NCBI GenBank assembly: GCA_964035545.1
Contig: OZ037771.1
Location: forward strand, 12,156,980 to 12,220,979
Length of the DNA stretch: 64,000 bases
Reading direction: 5' to 3'
Source: Bugula neritina
Taxonomy: Eukaryota > Bryozoa > Gymnolaemata > Cheilostomatida > Bugulidae
Shown here: positions 35,153 through 46,640 of the stretch, piece after piece
How positions within the stretch are numbered: position 1 is the first letter of the stretch
Layout: every line of letters starts with the position of its first letter
The notes under the pieces: model-generated
The model's input: the letters and a program-made list of their open reading frames with translations, nothing else
Database searches by the model: none
Told to the model about the DNA's origin: nothing
Position numbers and translations under genes: made by a program

Positions 35153-35726
35153 CTATATTGACAGTAAATTTACTTTATTTTTAAGCTATACATATACTTT
35201 AATGCACTTACACACAAATGATACTCCTGCCAGCTTTCCTATTTTTGTGCCATTTCTTCTATATTCAAGACAACACTAATGTGACCATAGAAGCTTTGAG
35301 AATTCCGCCCTCACCAATGATTTTGATCAATATCCAAGTCACTGAAATACAAACATCTGAAAGCAGTATATATGCATGATTTTTTCAAAATATGCGCTAA
35401 CCTTGTTGTTGTAATATAATCATATATTCTTGAATTAATCCAGTACGTGTAATAACTATATACAAAAGGCAGCATTTTTTGTTGCCTGTGTTGGTGGAAA
35501 ATGATAAAAAAAATCCATATAGTTAGATATTCAAGGAGGACAAAAGAAGCAACTTAAAAGCAGGTAAATAAAATACCCTCACATCTGAATGCCAGTTAGA
35601 AAAAGGCTACAATTTGTTGGCACAGGATGAATAGACTTGAAAATCTATTACAAAAAACTTCATAATGTTTAATTAACATATAACAATATATAATATATAT
35701 ATAATTAACATATAACATATAACAAT
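35153..35726. other. Unique DNA up to the RTE insertion
   Basis: AT-rich with a TAACATATAACA-type run near 35683-35728, next to the RTE 5' junction. No gene seen. Confidence 0.5.
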
Positions 35727-35771
35727 ATACCGGAAATCCATGAAGATGAAGTCAACACCCAGATAGGAAAT

Positions 35772-36380
35772 ATGAAAGCTAACAAAGCCACAGGGCCAGA
35801 CCAGCTACCAATTGACATCATCAAGTTGCTGAAAGAGAGAGGAACTACATGGATGACAGCGTGTTTGAACAATATCATCTCCAAAAGGATACCACCACAC
35901 TGGAGAGAGAGCACGATAACACCAATATATAAACAGAAAGGAGACCCACTAGACTGTGGAAACTACAGGGGGATAAAACTGCTAAGCCACTGCCTCAAAC
36001 TATTAGAGAGGATCATTGAACAGAGAATCAGAGAATTAGTTACAATCAAGCAAAATCAGTATGGATTTCAGAAAGCGAAATCAACCGCAGAACCCATGTT
36101 TTGCTTCCGAATACTGCAAGAAAAGCACAGAGAGCACAACAAAGAGCTCCATATGGTGTTCGTGGACCTTGAAAAAGCCTACGACACTATACCACGTGAG
36201 TTAATATGGCACTGCCTACGGAAACGAATGGTCCCAGAGCAATACATCAACATCATAAAAGACATGTACGAAGATTGCAGCACTAGTGTTAGGACAGACT
36301 CTGGGTTGACAAGCAAAATCCAAATCGAAGTCGGATTACATCAGGGATCGGCACTAAGCCTGCTGCTATATTTATCATAA
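35772..36380 (+). pseudogene. RTE-like reverse transcriptase, fingers and palm
   Basis: About 200 codons. RT landmarks: NKATGPDQLPIDIIKLL (motif 1), PIYKQKGDPLDCGNYRGIKL (motif 2), NQYGFQKAKST, HMVFVDLEKAYDTIPRELIW (motif A, catalytic FVDLEKAYD) and VGLHQGSALS (motif B). It then runs off frame at LLLYLS because of a 2-bp insertion shared with copy 2. Continues in another frame at 36427. Reverse transcriptases of this clade work by target-primed reverse transcription; this one is broken. Confidence 0.85.
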
Positions 36381-36426
36381 TTATGGATGTCCTAGCAGAA
36401 GACATAAACGAGAACAGCCATGGGCA

Positions 36427-37233
36427 ATGCTATTTGCCGATGATCTGGTCCTGTGCGACAGTAATAGAGAGAGATTAGAAAGAAGGTTAGAGATCTGGAG
36501 AGAGAAAATAGAGGCAGCAGGATTGAAGATAAGTCGAAAGAAAACCGAGCATCTGCCAGCAGTTGGAAACCAAGAAAACATCGGGATGAAGAAGTATGGT
36601 AGTCAGGTTATAGAAAGCCTGCCCAAGTGTTCCAAATTCAAGTACTTGGGCACAACAATCCAACAAGAGGGAGGCTGCCGGAGGGAGGTTGAGCTGAGAA
36701 TATCCAAGGCTTGGAATAAGTGGAGAGAGCTGTCTGGTGTGCTCTGTGACAAGAAAATGCCCACAAAACTCAAAGTGCTGATTTACAAAATAGCTATCAG
36801 ACCAACCCTACTATACGGAAATGAGACTTGGCCCATCACAAAATCTCTGGCAGACAAGATGTCATCATGTGAGATGCGCATGCTGCAATACAGTTTGAAT
36901 GTCAGTTTAGAGGATCATAAGCCAAATGAGGAAATAACAGCAGAAGCGAGAGTGATGCCAATTAAAGACCTGATGAGGAAAAGACGAATGCGGTGGTATG
37001 AACATGTTAGAAGAAGAGAAAGCGAGGAAGACATCCGGAGAGTGTCAGAGATGACAGCTGAGGGAGTTCGACCTAGGGGTAGACCAAAGCAAAGATGGTG
37101 TGATACAATAAACTCAGACCTTAGATGGCTCGATCTAAATGGCGCAGATGCTGAAGATCGAGTTCGATGGAGATGCCTGGTAGAACTTGGTATCAAGCAA
37201 AAACCCGCCACCCGCGCAGGACCACGGCGGTGA
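36427..37233 (+). pseudogene. RTE-like reverse transcriptase, motif C to C-terminus
   Basis: 268 open codons. Opens with LFADDLVLCDSNRERLERRL (catalytic FADD intact), then KCSKFKYLGTTIQQEGGCRR (motif E), RPTLLYGNETWPITKSLADK, RMRWYEHVRRRESEEDIRRV, GVRPRGRPKQRWCDTINSDL and a C-terminus KPATRAGPRR. The order is typical of the RTE group. The final codons are the GC-rich stretch reused in the micro-insertions of the inverted-repeat arms. One of the better preserved coding stretches in the window, but disconnected from motifs A and B. Confidence 0.85.
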
Positions 37234-37254
37234 AAGGTGACCAAAGGTGACCAA

Positions 37255-37385
37255 CATATAAACAAAATCAATTTAAATTGCAATATGTGGATAGGACATG
37301 CTAAATGAAACTTTTTCATCTTTTTAAGCAACAAACCATCTTTTCCGAGCATAAATATTTTTCACGCTACAAACTTGGCTGAAAA
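37255..37385. other. Flank shared by both RTE copies
   Basis: About 130 bp, repeated at 52149-52275, that does not match the 2.8 kb unit. Part of the ~2.3 kb direct duplication. Confidence 0.7.
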
Positions 37386-38113
37386 AATGCAAAAGTTACC
37401 AGATTAAAGTTATTGACTTTTATGATAGCATACCAGATACGGCACTTTAAAACACCGCATGCGGTCAGGTATCAGTAGCTTGGAGGTTCAACTGAGAAAC
37501 GAGTGTTTTGCCTCCAGAGAGCAACAGGAAATACAAACCAAATTTTTACAACAAAATAGTATTAAGAAATTTAATTTAATATATAAACTAAAAATGGTGG
37601 TTGGACCAGAAATTGACAGGCAGCAAGTTTTGCCGCTTTATGCACAAACCATAAAAAGAGTTGGCAATGGGCAAAGTAGAAGCTTTTTGCATTATTTAAA
37701 AGAAGTAAATACCAACAAATGAAATTCATATATGTGGCTGCGGAGGACTCTTGACTGAAAAAGTCAGAGAAAAAAAATGAATCAAAAATTTCATCATTGT
37801 TCTTTATTATCGTCTATGTTTTGCCTTGTAATATATGAATCTATATACTAGTATAAACCCCATCATGGGCTACATATTTTTGTAGAAATCTTAAGCAACT
37901 TCATATTTAGAAAAATTTGCAAATTGTTAAATTTTGCAAAAAACTACTATTTTTATCAATGATGAATTTAAAATTTACTAATATTTAATTGCTTTAATTG
38001 TATAGCATCAAAATAAAGCAGATGCATGAAATGAATATTATAATACGTCTAAAAGCTTTGATGATCTTGAGCTACCTTTTTGATTAGGTGAATAAAAACT
38101 ATAGTCAAATCAA
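37386..38113 (+). repeat. 2.8 kb array: diverged partial unit (U0)
   Basis: From AAAAGTTACCAGATTAAAG onward it corresponds to the last third of the unit (compare 40110 onward) plus about 110 bp of the next unit's start. Clearly more diverged than U1-U3 but near-identical to 52276-53025, with which it was duplicated together with the RTE. Confidence 0.8.
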
Positions 38114-38211
38114 CACTAAGCCCGCTGCTATTTATCATAATTATGGATGTCCTAGCAGAAGACATAAACGAGGACAGCCCATCGGCAATGCTATTTGCCG
38201 ATGATCTGGTC
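38114..38211 (+). mobile_element. 98-bp RTE reverse transcriptase fragment in a repeat junction
   Basis: Covers RT motif B end to motif C (CACTAAGCCCGCTGC to GATGATCTGGTC). Unlike both large RTE copies it lacks the 2-bp insertion, so it stays in frame from ALSPLLFIIIMDVLAEDINE to LFADDLV. Flanked directly by array-unit sequence with short overlaps (CACT, TC) and no target-site duplication. Confidence 0.8.
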
Positions 38212-41040
38212 ATTTTATAGCTTTTTTAAAGCCATATATAACTGACTGATATGTGTTTGAAGTTAGCAAATAAAATAAATATTATAATCTACGTACATAT
38301 TTTGATAATATTGAGCTACTCTCACAATTAACTTACTGGAGACTATATAGTCAAATCAATACTGTACATTCCATGCTAAAAGTGCATGCCTGCATGCATT
38401 GTGTTTGAATTGTGTATGTGCTTCTGGTTGCATACTTTATTCAAGAAAGATTATGTTGATTGCGAGTTGTTTTAATTTATTACACTTACAATCATGAAAT
38501 AGTAATTAAAGCATTAAAATCCTAGGTTTAGCTTTGTGAATTTTTTTAATTTTACAGTTGTGAGTAACCAATGCAATAAGAAAACTATTTTGACCCCTAC
38601 TTCCAAATGCAAGCTTTTGACCCAATATTATGTTTTAGCAACAAGCAATAGTTTATAAGACTTTTATCTTATCACAATGCATCAAAAACTAATTCTATTC
38701 TAGTGCAAACTTGTGCAGAAGCTGATCTATGTTATATCATTTGTGAAAGTAGCTGTGTTAGAAACAAAAAAAGAGTTTTAGTAAAAAGAGTGCCTTGTTC
38801 TAAAACTAATACAAATGCAGTGGCATCACAAAAACTCTATTTTGGTGCTACAATTTTGTGAACAACATCTTGGTACTACTGCATTCTGATATATTATATT
38901 TTAATTTGGTTAGCTGTACTTGTTACTGGTTTCAAACTTGTTGCTGCATTGACACTATTTTGGTTTATCTGGGCTATAATTGCCCAGCACCTGTTGATTG
39001 ACTATTATTAATTATTTTTAAGCTGAGCTCCTGTCATTCACAGTAAACATAAGCACATCATTTTAATCAGAAATCAAAGCATTCTAATAGCTAGCTTAAG
39101 CCTTATACACTAATCCACCCAACTGGTACATCTGTTGTATTCAAGTGGTAGATGAATGGTAATAAAATGATATTTAATGTGATTAATATCTTGACTAATA
39201 CAGATTTATTTGATATTCAGTTACGGTGTGAAAGATTATGAATTCTATTTGACTTTGTAATTCACATTCAAGACTCCCAGCCATATTATTTACCTTACCC
39301 ATAACGGTTTAAAAAGTCTTTTAAAAGGGTATAAAACGGCTACATAAGAAACGGTCCTCAAATCAAAAAAATATTCATATGATCATGTTTATATTAACTG
39401 CATGAATAATCCAAAGCATAGAAAATCTTAAGTTGATCTTTGACTAGCTGCAATTTAGATGTCATAAAATTTGCAATCAATGACCATACCAGACATAGCC
39501 ATACAATCAGTCGAGGTCATTAGAAGTTTTTAAATCAACGTGTATCTCTTCATTGAACTTGTGATGTAAACATAACAGTGAATTTTTTAGAAACGGCAAG
39601 TACTGGCTTTGCATGAAAAGCAAGATAAAACCACAAATAATGGAGCCGGTCACAAAACCCAAGAGGTTGTGCTTGTCAAAAAACAAATGATCTGAATTTT
39701 TTCACACAAGCAAAGTGATCTAATGAGAACTAAGCATAACATGTTTCACTAAAACTTAAAATATATATTTTTATTGCTCTTTTTGAGCAAAAAAAGTGTG
39801 CTAGAAAGACTAAGGAAAGGAAAGGGCTCAAGCATAATTATAAAATTCAATGCTCAACTACCAACAAACCAGAATGTGCAACTGGAAAAAAATCAAGTTG
39901 ATGCAGGACCATTCTATAAGAAAATGAATACGTCTAAAGACAGCCCATACAGGTTTATTCAAAAATTTGACAAGAGCAATACCAAAATCCATAAGTAGGC
40001 TCTAGCATTATTAAACGAAACCTTCAGATTTTCTTTTAAACAGTAAATACTATATTTTAAGAATCAAATCTTGTATTTGCTGTACATATCATAAGTCCTC
40101 AATAAATACAGAAGTTACCAAAGCAATGTTGCTAACTTTTATGAAAGCATATCATGCACCAGATGCAGGATTTTAAAGCACAGCAGTCAGGGTTCAATAG
40201 CTTAGAGGTCTAACCAAGAAAAAGTTCTCTGTCTCCAGCAATCAACAGTGAGTACAAATCAAGTTTTCAAAAGAAAAAACTTGAAAAAATTAAAAATAAA
40301 CTCAACGGCCTGAAGACAAAAAAACAGAACTATTTTGATTCAGCATCTATATAAAAAAATTGATTCAGTTCAACTACAAAAGTAGTGTTACCATTTTTAA
40401 TAGTTCATATAATGGTATTATGATGCGCAAAGAATGTCATTCGAGACATCCATAAACTAACCATTAGGAAAATTAAATGATTTGCTGCAATTTATAGCAG
40501 AAATAGAAACATAAAACTTTGACATCATTGATGAGACCACAATAAATAGAAGAAAAAAGGTCTTGTTTGTTAAAAACATCAGTGTGGGATGTTGCTGAGT
40601 TTTTTAATTCAAGAAAAATAATCTAATATATGAACTAAAAACAATTGGTCAGACCATGGGAAAAGTTGGCAATGGGCAAAGTAGTAGCTCGATCTTAGCA
40701 TTATTTAAAAAACTGGTAAATTTAAATACAAACAAATTAATTTCATCTATGTGGCTATTGAGAGCGTACGACTGAAAACATCAGAGAAAAAGATATTGAT
40801 TCAAATATTTTTTTACTACTCTTTATTATGAGTTACTTGTTGCCATATACTATGTAATTCTACTGATCTAAAGCGTATTTTTTTGTATTACAATTAGGAT
40901 GTTATGATATTTTTTAGTTATATTTAAGCAAGTCTATATTTAAAAAGTTTGCAACTACTTTGATTTTGTAGCTGCTATATTTGTGTCAGACTATACGCAT
41001 TAAATAAAAAATTGACTTATAGCCTTTTTATAGCCATATA
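38212..41040 (+). repeat. 2.8 kb array unit U1
   Basis: Phase marker ACTGACTGAT at 38241. The first ~390 bp differ from U2-U4 at scattered sites; from about 38631 it appears identical to the following units. No convincing gene: a 74-codon frame at 39774-39998 is discussed and rejected. The unit contains a small hairpin-forming motif CTGGGCTATAATTGCCCAG at 38969-38987. Confidence 0.95.
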
Positions 41041-43840
41041 ACTGACTGATATGTGTTTGAAGTTAGCAAATAAAATAAATATTATAATGTACGTACATAT
41101 TTTGATAATATTGAGCTACTCTCACAATTAACTTACTGGAGACTATATAGTCAAATCAATACTGTACATTCCATGCTAAAAGTGCATGTCTGCATGCATT
41201 GTGTTTGAATTGTGTATGTGCTTCTGGTTGCATACTTTATTCAAGAAAGATTATGTTGATTGCGAGTTGTTTTAATTTATTACACTTACAATCATGAGAT
41301 AGTAATTGAAGCATTAAAATTGTACGTTTAGTATTGTGAATTTGTTTGATTTTACAGTTGTGAGTAACAAATGCGATAAGAAAATTATTTTGACTCGTAA
41401 TTCCAAATGCAAGCTTTTGACCGAATAGTGTGTTTTAGCAACAAGCAATAGTTTATAAGACTTTTATCTTATCACAATGCATCAAAAACTAATTCTATTC
41501 TAGTGCAAACTTGTGCAGAAGCTGATCTATGTTATATCATTTGTGAAAGTAGCTGTGTTAGAAACAAAAAAAGAGTTTTAGTAAAAAGAGTGCCTTGTTC
41601 TAAAACTAATACAAATGCAGTGGCATCACAAAAACTCTATTTTGGTGCTACAATTTTGTGAACAACATCTTGGTACTACTGCATTCTGATATATTATATT
41701 TTAATTTGGTTAGCTGTACTTGTTACTGGTTTCAAACTTGTTGCTGCATTGACACTATTTTGGTTTATCTGGGCTATAATTGCCCAGCACCTGTTGATTG
41801 ACTATTATTAATTATTTTTAAGCTGAGCTCCTGTCATTCACAGTAAACATAAGCACATCATTTTAATCAGAAATCAAAGCATTCTAATAGCTAGCTTAAG
41901 CCTTATACACTAATCCACCCAACTGGTACATCTGTTGTATTCAAGTGGTAGATGAATGGTAATAAAATGATATTTAATGTGATTAATATCTTGACTAATA
42001 CAGATTTATTTGATATTCAGTTACGGTGTGAAAGATTATGAATTCTATTTGACTTTGTAATTCACATTCAAGACTCCCAGCCATATTATTTACCTTACCC
42101 ATAACGGTTTAAAAAGTCTTTTAAAAGGGTATAAAACGGCTACATAAGAAACGGTCCTCAAATCAAAAAAATATTCATATGATCATGTTTATATTAACTG
42201 CATGAATAATCCAAAGCATAGAAAATCTTAAGTTGATCTTTGACTAGCTGCAATTTAGATGTCATAAAATTTGCAATCAATGACCATACCAGACATAGCC
42301 ATACAATCAGTCGAGGTCATTAGAAGTTTTTAAATCAACGTGTATCTCTTCATTGAACTTGTGATGTAAACATAACAGTGAATTTTTTAGAAACGGCAAG
42401 TACTGGCTTTGCATGAAAAGCAAGATAAAACCACAAATAATGGAGCCGGTCACAAAACCCAAGAGGTTGTGCTTGTCAAAAAACAAATGATCTGAATTTT
42501 TTCACACAAGCAAAGTGATCTAATGAGAACTAAGCATAACATGTTTCACTAAAACTTAAAATATATATTTTTATTGCTCTTTTTGAGCAAAAAAAGTGTG
42601 CTAGAAAGACTAAGGAAAGGAAAGGGCTCAAGCATAATTATAAAATTCAATGCTCAACTACCAACAAACCAGAATGTGCAACTGGAAAAAAATCAAGTTG
42701 ATGCAGGACCATTCTATAAGAAAATGAATACGTCTAAAGACAGCCCATACAGGTTTATTCAAAAATTTGACAAGAGCAATACCAAAATCCATAAGTAGGC
42801 TCTAGCATTATTAAACGAAACCTTCAGATTTTCTTTTAAACAGTAAATACTATATTTTAAGAATCAAATCTTGTATTTGCTGTACATATCATAAGTCCTC
42901 AATAAATACAGAAGTTACCAAAGCAATGTTGCTAACTTTTATGAAAGCATATCATGCACCAGATGCAGGATTTTAAAGCACAGCAGTCAGGGTTCAATAG
43001 CTTAGAGGTCTAACCAAGAAAAAGTTCTCTGTCTCCAGCAATCAACAGTGAGTACAAATCAAGTTTTCAAAAGAAAAAACTTGAAAAAATTAAAAATAAA
43101 CTCAACGGCCTGAAGACAAAAAAACAGAACTATTTTGATTCAGCATCTATATAAAAAAATTGATTCAGTTCAACTACAAAAGTAGTGTTACCATTTTTAA
43201 TAGTTCATATAATGGTATCATGATGCGCAAAGAATGTCATTCGAGACATCCATAAACTAACCATTAGGAAAATTAAATGATTTGCTGCAATTTATAGCAG
43301 AAATAGAAACATAAAACTTTGACATCATTGATGAGACCACAATAAATAGAAGAAAAAAGGTCTTGTTTGTTAAAAACATCAGTGTGGGATGTTGCTGAGT
43401 TTTTTAATTCAAGAAAAATAATCTAATATATGAACTAAAAACAATTGGTCAGACCATGGGAAAAGTTGGCAATGGGCAAAGTAGTAGCTCGATCTTAGCA
43501 TTATTTAAAAAACTGGTAAATTTAAATACAAACAAATTAATTTCATCTATGTGGCTATTGAGAGCGTACGACTGAAAACATCAGAGAAAAAGATATTGAT
43601 TCAAATATTTTTTTACTACTCTTTATTATGAGTTACTTGTTGCCATATACTATGTAATTCTACTGATCTAAAGCGTATTTTTTTGTATTACAATTAGGAT
43701 GTTATGATATTTTTTAGTTATATTTAAGCAAGTCTATATTTAAAAAGTTTGCAACTACTTTGATTTTGTAGCTGCTATATTTGTGTCAGACTATACGCAT
43801 TAAATAAAAAATTGACTTATAGCCTTTTTATAGCCATATA
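41041..43840 (+). repeat. 2.8 kb array unit U2
   Basis: Exactly 2800 bp from its phase marker to the next. Differs from U1 and U3 by a C at 43219 where they have T (40419, 46019); I noticed no other difference between U2 and U3. Confidence 0.95.
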
Positions 43841-46640
43841 ACTGACTGATATGTGTTTGAAGTTAGCAAATAAAATAAATATTATAATGTACGTACATAT
43901 TTTGATAATATTGAGCTACTCTCACAATTAACTTACTGGAGACTATATAGTCAAATCAATACTGTACATTCCATGCTAAAAGTGCATGTCTGCATGCATT
44001 GTGTTTGAATTGTGTATGTGCTTCTGGTTGCATACTTTATTCAAGAAAGATTATGTTGATTGCGAGTTGTTTTAATTTATTACACTTACAATCATGAGAT
44101 AGTAATTGAAGCATTAAAATTGTACGTTTAGTATTGTGAATTTGTTTGATTTTACAGTTGTGAGTAACAAATGCGATAAGAAAATTATTTTGACTCGTAA
44201 TTCCAAATGCAAGCTTTTGACCGAATAGTGTGTTTTAGCAACAAGCAATAGTTTATAAGACTTTTATCTTATCACAATGCATCAAAAACTAATTCTATTC
44301 TAGTGCAAACTTGTGCAGAAGCTGATCTATGTTATATCATTTGTGAAAGTAGCTGTGTTAGAAACAAAAAAAGAGTTTTAGTAAAAAGAGTGCCTTGTTC
44401 TAAAACTAATACAAATGCAGTGGCATCACAAAAACTCTATTTTGGTGCTACAATTTTGTGAACAACATCTTGGTACTACTGCATTCTGATATATTATATT
44501 TTAATTTGGTTAGCTGTACTTGTTACTGGTTTCAAACTTGTTGCTGCATTGACACTATTTTGGTTTATCTGGGCTATAATTGCCCAGCACCTGTTGATTG
44601 ACTATTATTAATTATTTTTAAGCTGAGCTCCTGTCATTCACAGTAAACATAAGCACATCATTTTAATCAGAAATCAAAGCATTCTAATAGCTAGCTTAAG
44701 CCTTATACACTAATCCACCCAACTGGTACATCTGTTGTATTCAAGTGGTAGATGAATGGTAATAAAATGATATTTAATGTGATTAATATCTTGACTAATA
44801 CAGATTTATTTGATATTCAGTTACGGTGTGAAAGATTATGAATTCTATTTGACTTTGTAATTCACATTCAAGACTCCCAGCCATATTATTTACCTTACCC
44901 ATAACGGTTTAAAAAGTCTTTTAAAAGGGTATAAAACGGCTACATAAGAAACGGTCCTCAAATCAAAAAAATATTCATATGATCATGTTTATATTAACTG
45001 CATGAATAATCCAAAGCATAGAAAATCTTAAGTTGATCTTTGACTAGCTGCAATTTAGATGTCATAAAATTTGCAATCAATGACCATACCAGACATAGCC
45101 ATACAATCAGTCGAGGTCATTAGAAGTTTTTAAATCAACGTGTATCTCTTCATTGAACTTGTGATGTAAACATAACAGTGAATTTTTTAGAAACGGCAAG
45201 TACTGGCTTTGCATGAAAAGCAAGATAAAACCACAAATAATGGAGCCGGTCACAAAACCCAAGAGGTTGTGCTTGTCAAAAAACAAATGATCTGAATTTT
45301 TTCACACAAGCAAAGTGATCTAATGAGAACTAAGCATAACATGTTTCACTAAAACTTAAAATATATATTTTTATTGCTCTTTTTGAGCAAAAAAAGTGTG
45401 CTAGAAAGACTAAGGAAAGGAAAGGGCTCAAGCATAATTATAAAATTCAATGCTCAACTACCAACAAACCAGAATGTGCAACTGGAAAAAAATCAAGTTG
45501 ATGCAGGACCATTCTATAAGAAAATGAATACGTCTAAAGACAGCCCATACAGGTTTATTCAAAAATTTGACAAGAGCAATACCAAAATCCATAAGTAGGC
45601 TCTAGCATTATTAAACGAAACCTTCAGATTTTCTTTTAAACAGTAAATACTATATTTTAAGAATCAAATCTTGTATTTGCTGTACATATCATAAGTCCTC
45701 AATAAATACAGAAGTTACCAAAGCAATGTTGCTAACTTTTATGAAAGCATATCATGCACCAGATGCAGGATTTTAAAGCACAGCAGTCAGGGTTCAATAG
45801 CTTAGAGGTCTAACCAAGAAAAAGTTCTCTGTCTCCAGCAATCAACAGTGAGTACAAATCAAGTTTTCAAAAGAAAAAACTTGAAAAAATTAAAAATAAA
45901 CTCAACGGCCTGAAGACAAAAAAACAGAACTATTTTGATTCAGCATCTATATAAAAAAATTGATTCAGTTCAACTACAAAAGTAGTGTTACCATTTTTAA
46001 TAGTTCATATAATGGTATTATGATGCGCAAAGAATGTCATTCGAGACATCCATAAACTAACCATTAGGAAAATTAAATGATTTGCTGCAATTTATAGCAG
46101 AAATAGAAACATAAAACTTTGACATCATTGATGAGACCACAATAAATAGAAGAAAAAAGGTCTTGTTTGTTAAAAACATCAGTGTGGGATGTTGCTGAGT
46201 TTTTTAATTCAAGAAAAATAATCTAATATATGAACTAAAAACAATTGGTCAGACCATGGGAAAAGTTGGCAATGGGCAAAGTAGTAGCTCGATCTTAGCA
46301 TTATTTAAAAAACTGGTAAATTTAAATACAAACAAATTAATTTCATCTATGTGGCTATTGAGAGCGTACGACTGAAAACATCAGAGAAAAAGATATTGAT
46401 TCAAATATTTTTTTACTACTCTTTATTATGAGTTACTTGTTGCCATATACTATGTAATTCTACTGATCTAAAGCGTATTTTTTTGTATTACAATTAGGAT
46501 GTTATGATATTTTTTAGTTATATTTAAGCAAGTCTATATTTAAAAAGTTTGCAACTACTTTGATTTTGTAGCTGCTATATTTGTGTCAGACTATACGCAT
46601 TAAATAAAAAATTGACTTATAGCCTTTTTATAGCCATATA
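43841..46640 (+). repeat. 2.8 kb array unit U3
   Basis: Exactly 2800 bp. Matches U2 apart from the one site noted. Non-coding as far as I can tell. Confidence 0.95.

Larger units (their letters stand above)
35727..37254 (+). mobile_element. RTE-like LINE, copy 1, 5'-truncated
   Basis: Starts abruptly inside the RT (IPEIHEDEVNTQIGNMKANK) and runs to a 3' end with two GGTGACCAA units. Immediate flanks share AACATATA (about 35707-35721 and 37253-37260), a likely short target-site duplication. The apurinic endonuclease domain expected at the N-terminus of RTE elements is missing. A 2-bp insertion (CTATATTTATC) at about 36368 breaks the frame between RT motifs B and C. Same element and downstream flank recur at 50661-53020. 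Confidence 0.85.

Noticed and set aside
37204-37254. GGTGACC repeats considered as a satellite or telomere-like sequence
   Set aside because: Only two units, located at the 3' end of the RTE element in both copies; best explained as the LINE tail.
38969-38987. Conserved hairpin motif CTGGGCTATAATTGCCCAG in array units, considered as a small RNA gene or regulatory hairpin
   Set aside because: In the diverged unit U6 (about 53625) the left half is kept but the right half has changed without compensation, so the pairing is not maintained.
39774-39998. 74-codon open frame repeated identically in three array units and partly kept in U4, U6 and U7
   Set aside because: Identity in U1-U3 follows from the DNA being identical. 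Between U1 and U7 most substitutions over the shared C-terminal ~36 codons change the amino acid (only about three silent), so there is no sign of purifying selection.
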